Source of the DNA: Ruminococcus sp. UBA7158
GTDB lineage: Bacteria; Bacillota; Clostridia; Oscillospirales; Ruminococcaceae
Assembly (NCBI GenBank): GCA_002491605.1
Contig: DKWG01000017.1
Span: forward strand, 1 to 9,022
DNA length: 9,022 bases
Direction of reading: 5' to 3'
Numbering within the stretch: position 1 is the stretch's first letter; the number at the start of each line of letters is the position of its first letter. The notes below the pieces were generated by a model, which saw nothing but the letters and a program-made list of their open reading frames with translations, was not told where the DNA came from and did no database searches. Below, piece by piece: positions 1 to 6,067 of the stretch. The position numbers and the translations under genes were made by a program.

Positions 1-134
1 CTTATCATTTTAGCACATACATATGCAGTATAAAATTATTATAATGATTGAAGCGAGGATTTAAAAAATATGAATATTCTTCTGACGTGTCCTTAAACCT
101 TGGCAGTCGACACGATTTTATAGTGAACGAATGC
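1..134. other. AT-rich stretch with no recognised gene
   Basis: No convincing coding frame is visible on either strand. A TATAAT hexamer occurs at 40-45 on the plus strand, but no -35-like hexamer stands 16-18 bases upstream, so I do not call a promoter. The stretch is probably the spacer between the terminator and the next gene, outside the window. Confidence 0.4.
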
Positions 135-171
135 AAAAAACTCACCCTCTGCTGCATTCAGGGTGAGTTTT
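135..171 (-). terminator. Rho-independent terminator of the lipoprotein gene
   Basis: A perfect inverted repeat pairs AAAACTCACCCT (137-148) with AGGGTGAGTTTT (160-171) around an 11-nt loop. Read leftward, the G/C part of the stem runs into a T run made by the A's at 135-140, which is a classical intrinsic terminator about 25 bases past the stop codon of the lipoprotein gene. The plus strand also has TTTT after the stem and a longer T run at about 180-187, so weak termination of rightward transcripts is possible. Confidence 0.85.
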
Positions 172-196
172 CGACTTGGCTTTTTTTGATTATGCC

Positions 197-673
197 TTAT
201 TTATTAGTTGAGTTCTTGGAATTAGACGATTTGCTTTTAGCGTCCTTGGCACTGTCGTCATTTTTGTTAGACGAGTTGTTTTTAGATGAGTTTTTAGAAT
301 CACCGGACTTATCGGTCATGTCAGTGGGCATTGTTGGCTCGGTGGGAAGTGTGGTAACGTCCATTCCTAAGTCGCTCATCAAATCGTCGGCAGATTCCGG
401 CAAAAGGGTATTGGCGCTGCCTGTGTTAACGTTGTTATTGTTGACGCCGCCGTTGTTTATGCCTGTTCCCGGATTGCCGGAAAGCCCTGTGCCGTTCATT
501 CCTGTGAGGCTGTCGGATGTTCCGATTCCCATAGTTCCGGATGAAGGGGGAGTTGTTACAACGGGTGTGTTTATGGTAGTAGCAGTACCCGGTCTTCTTA
601 TGTCGTCACCGCAGCCGGCAAGTAAAGAAAGTGAAATAGCCGCCGCAGCCGACATTAAAAGTAGTTTTTTCAT
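197..673 (-). CDS. Low-complexity secreted lipoprotein, function unknown
   Basis: The predicted protein is 158 residues long. The start at 673 (MKKLLLMS...) is preferred over upstream in-frame codons because GAAAGGA (683-689) lies 9 bases before it and a full lipoprotein signal begins there. Residues 1-20 form a K-K-hydrophobic signal ending in the lipobox LLAGC, so Cys21 should be lipidated and the protein anchored on the outer face of the membrane. The mature part has three zones: a Thr/Gly/Asn/Pro linker (about 22-85), a short acidic and hydrophobic zone (about 86-115, with LLPESADDLMSDLGMDV), and a Ser/Lys/Asn/Asp tail (about 116-158). The mature part contains no Phe, Trp, Tyr, His or Gln and no second Cys, so a folded domain is unlikely. 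I do not recognise a family. It lies last in the leftward block but 156 bases after the previous stop, so it may be transcribed separately. It ends at a strong terminator. Confidence 0.8.
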   Translation of the reverse strand: MKKLLLMSAAAAISLSLLAGCGDDIRRPGTATTINTPVVTTPPSSGTMGIGTSDSLTGMNGTGLSGNPGTGINNGGVNNNNVNTGSANTLLPESADDLMSDLGMDVTTLPTEPTMPTDMTDKSGDSKNSSKNNSSNKNDDSAKDAKSKSSNSKNSTNK

Positions 674-695
674 TATTGTTTTTCCTTTCAAATAA

Positions 696-709
696 ATAGC
701 TCGAGCTAT
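696..709. repeat. Perfect 14-bp palindrome before the lipoprotein RBS
   Basis: ATAGCTCGAGCTAT is a perfect palindrome ending six bases upstream of the Shine-Dalgarno site (683-689) of the lipoprotein gene. It could be a dimeric repressor site or a small mRNA hairpin beside the ribosome site. No promoter with both elements was found nearby. A TTGACA hexamer lies on the minus strand at 776-781, without a matching -10 at normal spacing. Confidence 0.4.
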
Positions 710-829
710 AGGCTCACCGCTATTATGTCCGAAAAAAGAGTGATTATTCTTTTTGACGTTTAACATTTATGCTGATGTCAAATTCTTTCGGTGCAAGGAA
801 AAACAATATTAAATGTACAGCGTAAGCTA

Positions 830-1252
830 TCAGGAGCAAAGCTTAACGTCGATGTCGAGCGAAAAATCTCCGGCGAAGCAGGAGTTCATATCCATAACAT
901 ATTCAACAGATATCTTTCCTCCGTTTTCGTCTATGTCGGCAGAAACGCTTTTTCCCAGCACGCCTATAGTTAAGTCTCCGAACGGTGTGCCGTACATACA
1001 GTAGTTCTTCTTTCCTGTTTCTACTAAAAGCTCTGTATTTGCAGTGCCTGAGCGCTGCATTTCAAGCCTTTGACCGTTTTCGATTCTCACAACAGTTGAA
1101 GAGCCTTCGAATCCGGTCGCATCCGTTTCGGTGTATGTAAGCTCGCAGCCGTTGCACAAATATGTATATCCGCCCTCTGTTACTATCTGGGTTGTATCGA
1201 CGTCGTCTCCGTCTTTTCTTACGCTTGTAATGGTTATTACCGCATTATTCAT
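830..1252 (-). CDS. DUF1934 (YwiB-type) beta-barrel-like protein
   Basis: The predicted protein is 140 residues, close to the family norm. The pattern fits DUF1934/YwiB: a short start leading to ITITSVRKDGDD, a YTYLCNGCELTYTETD strand pair, an STVVRIENG strand, the central Gly-containing GTPFGDLTIGVLGK segment, and a closing VEYVMDMN...FSLDIDVK. The family has a calycin-like barrel and no known catalytic role. There is no signal peptide, so it is cytoplasmic. The start is uncertain. GTG at 1264 would add four residues but leaves only about one base after the AAAAGGGA site (1266-1273), whereas ATG at 1252 leaves 13, which is long. I chose ATG because it agrees better with the usual family start. 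It begins 43 bases after murI stops (31 if GTG is used), so the two are very likely co-transcribed. Confidence 0.8.
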   Translation of the reverse strand: MNNAVITITSVRKDGDDVDTTQIVTEGGYTYLCNGCELTYTETDATGFEGSSTVVRIENGQRLEMQRSGTANTELLVETGKKNYCMYGTPFGDLTIGVLGKSVSADIDENGGKISVEYVMDMNSCFAGDFSLDIDVKLCS

Positions 1253-1295
1253 GAATTTTTGCACATCCCTTTTACAATTTTCTTACATAGACGCA

Positions 1296-2135
1296 TTATT
1301 CACTGTCAAGTGTGCAGGTTTTAATCTCCATCGGAGTGATGCCGTCGAGGAAATGCTCGGCGTTTTTACAAAACAGCTCGGCGGAATCTGTACAGTATAA
1401 AGTTATGCTGCCCTTTTCCTGACGTCGGCTCAAAAGCTCGTTTTCAGCCAGCACCGCTTTAGCGTATCTTCCTGCTTCGCCGCCTGATGAGATTAGCTTT
1501 ACGCCGCTTCCCATAATATCGGCAATGACGTCGGATATAATGGGATAATGTGTGCAGCCGAGAATGAGAGTGTCTATCCCGGCTTCCTTTAAAGGCGTCA
1601 AGTATTCCTTGGCGATTTCAACGCAGGGTATGCAGTCTCTTTGCGTGTAGCCGTTTTCAACTAACGGTACAAACATCGGGCACGCCTTTTGGTAAACCTC
1701 AGCCCCCGGAAGTATAGATTGTATCAGGCTTTTATAGCTTTGACTTCTTACCGTGGCGTCAGTACCTATGACTCCGATTTTTTTATTTTTCGTGGCACTC
1801 ACGGCAGCCTGAGCCGCAGGACGGATAACGCCCGTGTAAAAGAATCCGTTAAGGCAGTCTCCGTCTGAATAGGACGGCATGGTGCTGAGCACAGATGAAA
1901 CCGTTCCGCAGGCGGCTATTATCATTTTTATATTGAAGCTCTTTAAAAATCTGAAATTCTGAGCGGCGTATTTTTGTATGGTTTGAGGACTTCTTGTTCC
2001 GTACGGAACTCGTGCTGTGTCGCCCAAATAAATAATATTCTCATTAGGCAAAAGCTTGATAAGCTCCTTGACAGCCGTAAGCCCTCCGATACCCGAGTCA
2101 AAAACGCCTATGGCGCTGTTTTCGTTGTAATTCAT
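1296..2135 (-). CDS. murI: Glutamate racemase
   Basis: The enzyme interconverts L- and D-glutamate in the cytoplasm, supplying D-Glu for the peptidoglycan stem peptide. The predicted protein has 279 residues, a normal family length. Visible motifs are the N-terminal FDSGIGGLT (12-20, with Asp13 and Ser14), GDTARVPYG (38-46), the first catalytic Cys76 in AACGTVSS, and the second catalytic Cys194 in LGCTHYP with Thr195 and His196. Both catalytic cysteines are present, so activity is expected. The residue after Cys76 is Gly, where most characterised enzymes have Asn (ACNT), a residue that contacts substrate; this is noted as a finding. The start at 2135 is supported by GGAG (2146-2149), ten bases upstream. 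It lies 75 bases after a membrane protein gene and is followed closely by the DUF1934 gene. Confidence 0.95.
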   Translation of the reverse strand: MNYNENSAIGVFDSGIGGLTAVKELIKLLPNENIIYLGDTARVPYGTRSPQTIQKYAAQNFRFLKSFNIKMIIAACGTVSSVLSTMPSYSDGDCLNGFFYTGVIRPAAQAAVSATKNKKIGVIGTDATVRSQSYKSLIQSILPGAEVYQKACPMFVPLVENGYTQRDCIPCVEIAKEYLTPLKEAGIDTLILGCTHYPIISDVIADIMGSGVKLISSGGEAGRYAKAVLAENELLSRRQEKGSITLYCTDSAELFCKNAEHFLDGITPMEIKTCTLDSE

Positions 2136-2210
2136 AGAATTGTCGCTCCGTAGCTATTAGTTGATATATTATTTTATTCCGAATCAGTCGGTATAATTCA
2201 TCCGAGAAGG

Positions 2211-2675
2211 TCAGTCGTCTAAAATGCTCTTTGAAGGGCTGTTGTTGAACTCATTTTTTGCTGCGATTCTTTTAGACTCAATGCTCCAGAAGTGAATCAT
2301 TGCCAATACTATAGAAAGTAACAATACGACGATCTCGGGAAGATAGCGCAGCTCAAAGGACGGTTTAAAGACTATCTCGGTTTCGATGGCACGGTCTATC
2401 ATTTCCGATGCCTGATTCAGATAAAAAATCGAACCGACAACGCAAAAAGGCAGCTGCAATATATACATTCGAAAATACATCAATACTATAGATATAAAAA
2501 TCAATATCGAGCCGGTAAGCATTCCTGTTGCAAGATGTGAATATTCCGGCATCCTTATGTAAAAATTAAATATTGTTGCCCCTGACCATAAAAAGCATGA
2601 CCAGACGAAAATCAGCGTTATTAAAACCTTTGCTGCGATTGTGAGCTTATTGTCGGTGTACCTCAAGTTTTTCAT
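2211..2675 (-). CDS. Four-helix integral membrane protein, unknown function
   Basis: The predicted protein has 154 residues. Four hydrophobic stretches are seen at about 12-34, 47-70, 72-90 and 110-132. A short charged loop (IDRAIETEIVFKPSFELRY) lies between the third and fourth, and the C-terminal tail (about 133-154) is polar with lysines near the membrane, suggesting a cytoplasmic end. There is no cleavable signal and no recognisable catalytic or transport motif. The start at 2675 has a strong AAGAGGAA ribosome site a few bases upstream. It sits between the DUF2500 gene (72-base gap) and murI (75-base gap), all leftward, so a shared transcript is plausible. I do not recognise the family and assign no function. 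Confidence 0.75.
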   Translation of the reverse strand: MKNLRYTDNKLTIAAKVLITLIFVWSCFLWSGATIFNFYIRMPEYSHLATGMLTGSILIFISIVLMYFRMYILQLPFCVVGSIFYLNQASEMIDRAIETEIVFKPSFELRYLPEIVVLLLSIVLAMIHFWSIESKRIAAKNEFNNSPSKSILDD

Positions 2676-2717
2676 ATAAAATTCCTCTTAGAAAACAGAT
2701 TAAATTATGCTGTGCAG

Positions 2718-2771
2718 TTCGCTGCAGCGAAGCAATTCAAGAGTATGTCACTCGGCTTCGGCGGAATTGCT
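2718..2771. repeat. Palindrome and inverted repeat at the 3' end of the DUF2500 gene
   Basis: TTCGCTGCAGCGAA (2718-2731) is a perfect 14-bp palindrome. A second, overlapping inverted repeat pairs AGCAATTC (2731-2738) with GAATTGCT (2764-2771) and straddles the stop codon of the DUF2500 gene. No T run follows in the leftward direction, so it is not a standard terminator. It could protect an mRNA end or partly attenuate between the two genes. Confidence 0.35.
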
Positions 2772-3098
2772 CTTGATTTCAAATCTTAAAAAAGCGGTAC
2801 TGCGGTATGTCAGCATACCTTTGTCACGAACGGATATTTCCTTATATTCATTCGGCGAAACCCTTAGCTCAAGCTCGCCGTCATCTGTCTCAAAGGTGAT
2901 AAAATACACGGTCTTATCTTTTTTCTTTTTGCCTTCGAAGACCTCGGTACGCTTTGAAACGGCGGTGGCATTACAGGTGTTTATAACCTCGCCGCTTTTC
3001 TTGGAAAGGCTGATATAGCTTTTTACGATTACGCAGATAAACAGTGCCAAGAGTGCAAAAAATAAAAGGATAGCAAAAACATCCGCCGCATTTGGCAT
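2748..3098 (-). CDS. DUF2500 family membrane-anchored protein
   Basis: The predicted protein has 116 residues. One N-terminal membrane helix (about 7-25) is followed by a basic stretch and a small mostly beta domain. The C-terminal half matches the pattern of DUF2500 proteins such as E. coli YhhM: a strand with NTCNATAVSKRTEV, a Lys-rich turn (GKKKKDKTVYF), a FETDDGELELRVSPNEY strand pair, then the signature DKGMLTYRSTAFLRFE (compare DKGTLSYKGTRFVSF as I recall it from YhhM). The family's role is unknown. The soluble domain probably faces the cytoplasm by the positive-inside rule, because the Lys-rich side follows the helix. The start at 3098 has AGAGG (3107-3111), eight bases upstream. It is the first gene of the leftward block and lies just downstream of a good promoter. 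Confidence 0.8.
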   Translation of the reverse strand: MPNAADVFAILLFFALLALFICVIVKSYISLSKKSGEVINTCNATAVSKRTEVFEGKKKKDKTVYFITFETDDGELELRVSPNEYKEISVRDKGMLTYRSTAFLRFEIKSNSAEAE

Positions 3099-3166
3099 AG
3101 GAAAAACCTCTTTTCATCAAGTATGCCGATTATAGATTTACAAATGAGCTTCGTGCCGATGAAAAT

Positions 3167-3195
3167 ATTATACACAATAAAGATAAAACATTCAA
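3167..3195 (-). promoter_or_regulatory. Sigma-A-type promoter of the leftward block
   Basis: Read leftward, TTGAAT (3195-3190) and TATAAT (3172-3167) are separated by 17 bases. This gives a perfect -10, a four-of-six -35 and ideal spacing. Transcription would start near 3160 and give a leader of about 60 bases before the DUF2500 gene. A small inverted repeat, TAATAA-TGC-TTATTA (about 3206-3220), lies just upstream of the -35. Confidence 0.7.
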
Positions 3196-3250
3196 GACCA
3201 AATTCTAATAATGCTTATTATTGATGAAAATAAAAAAGTATCATTCCCAA

Positions 3251-3280
3251 TGAAAATAATACTTGCAATGAATCATGTTT
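3251..3280 (+). promoter_or_regulatory. Candidate forespore (sigma-G-like) promoter of spoIVB
   Basis: TGAAAA (3251-3256), a 17-base spacer and CATGTTT (3274-3280) resemble the Bacillus sigma-G pattern (TGAATA, 17-18 bases, CATxxTA), with a mismatch in each element. The candidate rests partly on the known forespore expression of spoIVB. No good sigma-A promoter was found in this spacer on the plus strand. An imperfect inverted repeat, AAGTATCATT / AATAATACTT (3236-3245 / 3255-3264), overlaps the -35. Confidence 0.3.
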
Positions 3281-3342
3281 ATTTTGACGTCTTGTGTTAA
3301 GAATACACTTGAAAACACATTTAGAAAGGAACAGTTTGTGAA

Positions 3343-4554
3343 ATGAACAAGCTAACAAAATGCTTAGCGGCGGTATTTTTAACACTGTCGATGGCACTTA
3401 TGGGGATAGTAAGCTATTACAGCGAGGCGTTGCCGGACGAGTTTTTAGTGAACGGCGCCGGTATGCCGAGGCTTATGTGCTTATTTAATATAGAAGTGAC
3501 TCCGGCCGATGCTGCGGTAGAAGCAAGTACAAAGGACTCAGACGAGCTTGAGGCTGAGGTAAAGCTTTTCGGAGTAATACCGATTAAAGAGGCAAAGATA
3601 ACGCACACCGAAGCTCCGGTTTTGATTCCGGGCGGAACACCCGTCGGAATAAAGCTTTTAACTGACGGAGTGATGGTTGTAAGAGTTCAGGACGTTGCAG
3701 ACGGCATATGTCCTGCAAGAGATGCAAATTTATGCGAGGGGGACAATATAATCAGCGCAAACGGTGAAAAGCTGACGTCTTCCTCAAGGCTTTCAGACAT
3801 AATTCAGTCGTCAAACGGCGAAAAGATTGAGTTAGAGGTTCAAAGAGACTCAAGAAGCTTCAAAACCGTTTTAACGCCGATGTTTTCAGAACGAGAGGGC
3901 ACATATAAAGGAGGTCTTTGGATTAGGGACAGCTCCGCAGGAGTCGGAACGCTTACCTTTATTGACCCCAAAACAGGCTGCTACGGCGCATTGGGTCATC
4001 CTATTTCCGACTGCGACACGCTGAGGACTCTGCCGCTCGGCTCGGGCGAGATAGTCGACGTCACAATAACAGGCTATGAGCGCGGCGAAAGGGGATGTCC
4101 TGGCGAGCTTTTCGGCACATTTGTGTCAGGACTTGCATCGGGCAGCATTGTCAGAAACTGTGATCAGGGTATATTCGGAATCATGACTTATTCCTCGAGA
4201 AACAACGCAATTCCGATTGCTTTTAAGTCCGAGGTTAAAACCGGACCTGCAAAAATCATCACAACCATTCAAGGCTCCAAGCCGCAGGAGTTCGACGTCG
4301 AAATTGAAAAGGTAACGCTCAGCTCCGGTGCTAAGACCAAAAACATAGTCATCAGGGTAACCGATACCGAGCTTCTTGACAGCACGGGCGGAATAGTGCA
4401 GGGAATGTCGGGAAGTCCAATAATTCAGGACGGCAAGCTTGTCGGAGCCGTTACTCACGTTTTTGTAAGCGACCCGACAAGGGGATACGGCATATTCATT
4501 GAAAATATGCTTGAATCGGCTGAGGATGTCGTGCAGGAAAAGATTGCGGCATAG
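3343..4554 (+). CDS. spoIVB: SpoIVB peptidase (S55 family), sporulation signalling protease
   Basis: SpoIVB is made in the forespore and crosses into the space between the two membranes. There it cleaves the SpoIVFA-type regulator, releasing the SpoIVFB protease to mature pro-sigma-K in the mother cell. That role is known from Bacillus. The predicted protein has 403 residues. A signal-anchor helix covers about 7-25, a variable linker follows, a PDZ domain lies at about 95-180, and the S55 protease domain starts near GLWIRDSSAGVGTLTF. The catalytic triad can be placed by comparison with the B. subtilis enzyme: His219 in GALGHPI, Asp341 in RVTDTELL, and Ser356 in GIVQGMSGSP. All three are present, so the enzyme should be active. 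The start at 3343 follows AAAGGA with 12 bases between, which is somewhat long. The gene is divergent from the DUF2500 gene and is not followed by spo0A. Confidence 0.95.
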   Translation: MNKLTKCLAAVFLTLSMALMGIVSYYSEALPDEFLVNGAGMPRLMCLFNIEVTPADAAVEASTKDSDELEAEVKLFGVIPIKEAKITHTEAPVLIPGGTPVGIKLLTDGVMVVRVQDVADGICPARDANLCEGDNIISANGEKLTSSSRLSDIIQSSNGEKIELEVQRDSRSFKTVLTPMFSEREGTYKGGLWIRDSSAGVGTLTFIDPKTGCYGALGHPISDCDTLRTLPLGSGEIVDVTITGYERGERGCPGELFGTFVSGLASGSIVRNCDQGIFGIMTYSSRNNAIPIAFKSEVKTGPAKIITTIQGSKPQEFDVEIEKVTLSSGAKTKNIVIRVTDTELLDSTGGIVQGMSGSPIIQDGKLVGAVTHVFVSDPTRGYGIFIENMLESAEDVVQEKIAA

Positions 4555-4621
4555 TGAGTCTGTGTCCAAGCGTTAAAGATGACAGATACAGGCTATGCTG
4601 TGGTAATTGATATAAAATAAA

Positions 4622-4657
4622 AGCGCATCGGGTTAAATCGGTGCGCTGTTTGCGTTT
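4622..4657. terminator. Two-way terminator-like hairpin after spoIVB
   Basis: AGCGCATCG (4622-4630) pairs with CGGTGCGCT (4639-4647), nine pairs with one G-T, around an 8-base loop. Rightward it is followed by GTTTGCGTTTT, a weak T run. Leftward it is followed by TTTTATTTTAT, a better one. It lies 68 bases past the spoIVB stop and most likely ends that transcript. Confidence 0.6.
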
Positions 4658-4682
4658 TGGCTATGCTTTATCGGGGATTTGT

Positions 4683-4720
4683 ATTATATATTTTTGCGGA
4701 TTTACGCAAAAATATATAAT
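4683..4720. repeat. Perfect 16-bp inverted repeat upstream of the ATPase promoter
   Basis: ATTATATATTTTTGCG (4683-4698) and CGCAAAAATATATAAT (4705-4720) are exact reverse complements around the 6-base loop GATTTA. The right arm ends five bases before the -35 of the ATPase promoter. The element could be a regulator binding site or a second terminator. A related half-site recurs at 4780-4795 in the ATPase leader (13 of 16 bases identical). Confidence 0.75.
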
Positions 4721-4725
4721 GGCGA

Positions 4726-4754
4726 TTGACTTATGATTGTTAAAGTAATATAAT
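4726..4754 (+). promoter_or_regulatory. Sigma-A-type promoter of the DUF4143 ATPase gene
   Basis: TTGACT (4726-4731) and TATAAT (4749-4754) are 17 bases apart, a near-consensus promoter. Transcription should begin near 4761, giving a leader of about 53 bases. The flanking inverted-repeat elements at 4683-4720 and 4770-4795 lie on either side of the polymerase site, a common layout for operators. Confidence 0.8.
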
Positions 4755-4813
4755 AATAGTGTAGATAAATGCGTATATCCGCAATTTTATATAATAGAAT
4801 CGAGGAAAACACT

Positions 4814-6067
4814 ATGGAGATTAAAAGGCAGATATATTTAGACAAGCTGATTTCTAAGAAGCACAACGGATTGATAAAGGTGATAACAGGCTTGCGCAGG
4901 TGCGGAAAGTCATATCTTTTATTCAACATTCTTAAAGAGCATTTACTCAGCAGCGGTGTTGATGAGTCACATATCATTGAAATGCCGTTTGATTCCTACG
5001 AAAACAAACAATACCGCAATCCTGAGATTTTATATCCTTATCTTAAAAGCCTGATTAAAGATAACGGAATGTATTACATTCTTTTGGATGAAGTTCAGAT
5101 GTTGGACGACTTTGAGTCGGTACTGAACGGGCTGTCAAGAATAAAAAATGTTGATTTATATGTCACCGGAAGCAACGCTAAGTTTTTATCAAAGGACATT
5201 ATAACCGAGTTCCGCGGTCGCGGCGACGAGGTGCATATGTATCCCTTGAGCTTTTCTGAGTTTATGTCAGTGTTCGATGGTACAAAGCAGGACGGCTGGA
5301 ATGAATACACAGTTTATGGCGGGCTTCCGATGATTCTCGGCTTCAAAACACCGGATCAGAAAGCCGACTTTTTGAAAATGCTTTTTGACGAAACCTATAT
5401 TTCCGATATTGTCGGAAGAAACAAAGTCAGAAATAAAAATGAGCTTGAAGAAATCCTCGATGTGTTATCGTCGTTAATAGGCTCACTCACCAACCCAAGC
5501 AAGCTGTCAGCAGTGTTTCAGAGCGTCAAGAAAAAAACAATCAGCCCGATTACCATCAAAAAGTACATCGGCTACTTCAGCGATTCATTCTTGATTGACT
5601 GTGCTATGCGATATGATGTGAAGGGAAATAAATATATAGACACACCGTTAAAATATTATTTCACCGATATGGGGCTTCGGAATGCGAGACTTAATTTCCG
5701 CCAGCTTGAAGAAACTCATACCATGGAAAATGTCATTTTCAATGAGCTGAAAATCCGTGGATATAATGTAGATATCGGCATTGTTACGTCCAATGAGAAG
5801 AATAGTCAAGGTGTAAATGTAAGAAAACAGCTTGAAATTGATTTTGTGTGCAATAAAGGTTCAAAGCGATATTATATTCAATCAGTTTATGCTATGCCTA
5901 CAGAGGAAAAAATGAAGCAGGAACAGCGTTCGCTCCTGCTTACAGATGATTATTTCAAAAAAGTGATTATTACAAAAGACTCTGCAGGTCCTTGGTACAA
6001 TGAGAAGGGAATTCTGGTGATGAATATCTTCGATTTTTTACTTAATCCGAACAGTCTTGATTATTGA
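4814..6067 (+). CDS. AAA ATPase with C-terminal DUF4143 domain
   Basis: The predicted protein has 417 residues. ATG at 4814 is chosen over an in-frame ATG at 4769 because GAGGA (4802-4806) stands seven bases before it and the family-typical IKRQIYLDKL starts there. Walker A is GLRRCGKS (26-33), Walker B is YILLDE (88-93), and a sensor-1-like VTGSNA lies at 117-122, followed by EFRGRGDEV, a likely arginine-finger region. The C-terminal half (about 190-380) has the DUF4143 pattern, with the FTDMGLRNARLNF segment and QLEIDFV. That domain is nuclease-like in fold, but here the acidic Asp343 is followed by YIQSV (354-358), with Gln356 and Val358 where a catalytic E-x-K would be expected. The protein is probably a cytosolic ATPase of unknown cellular task. 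Genes of this class are common, often multi-copy and patchily distributed in gut Firmicutes. It has its own promoter and a 7-bp tail-to-tail overlap with the dehydrogenase gene. Confidence 0.9.
   Translation: MEIKRQIYLDKLISKKHNGLIKVITGLRRCGKSYLLFNILKEHLLSSGVDESHIIEMPFDSYENKQYRNPEILYPYLKSLIKDNGMYYILLDEVQMLDDFESVLNGLSRIKNVDLYVTGSNAKFLSKDIITEFRGRGDEVHMYPLSFSEFMSVFDGTKQDGWNEYTVYGGLPMILGFKTPDQKADFLKMLFDETYISDIVGRNKVRNKNELEEILDVLSSLIGSLTNPSKLSAVFQSVKKKTISPITIKKYIGYFSDSFLIDCAMRYDVKGNKYIDTPLKYYFTDMGLRNARLNFRQLEETHTMENVIFNELKIRGYNVDIGIVTSNEKNSQGVNVRKQLEIDFVCNKGSKRYYIQSVYAMPTEEKMKQEQRSLLLTDDYFKKVIITKDSAGPWYNEKGILVMNIFDFLLNPNSLDY

Noticed and set aside
48..695. Long open frame on the plus strand opposite the lipoprotein gene
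   Set aside because: It is the complement of a low-complexity gene, has no ribosome site and no recognisable motifs, and runs through the terminator. The minus-strand reading has a signal peptide, lipobox and good ribosome site.
776..781. TTGACA on the minus strand as the lipoprotein promoter -35
   Set aside because: No TATAAT-like hexamer lies 16-18 bases downstream on that strand.
752..782. TTTGAC...GTCAAA inverted repeat as a terminator of the DUF1934 gene
   Set aside because: The stem is only about six bases, the loop is long, and no T run follows on the minus strand.
4126..4569. Open frame antisense to the end of spoIVB
   Set aside because: It lies opposite the catalytic Ser region of a well-supported gene and shows no start signal or domain.
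4769..4813. Upstream start for the DUF4143 ATPase
   Set aside because: An in-frame ATG exists at 4769 but lacks a ribosome site and lies only a few bases from the predicted transcription start, whereas ATG 4814 has GAGGA seven bases away.
4702..4977. Minus-strand open frame over the ATPase start
   Set aside because: It is antisense to Walker A and the promoter and begins inside the coding sequence, with no support.
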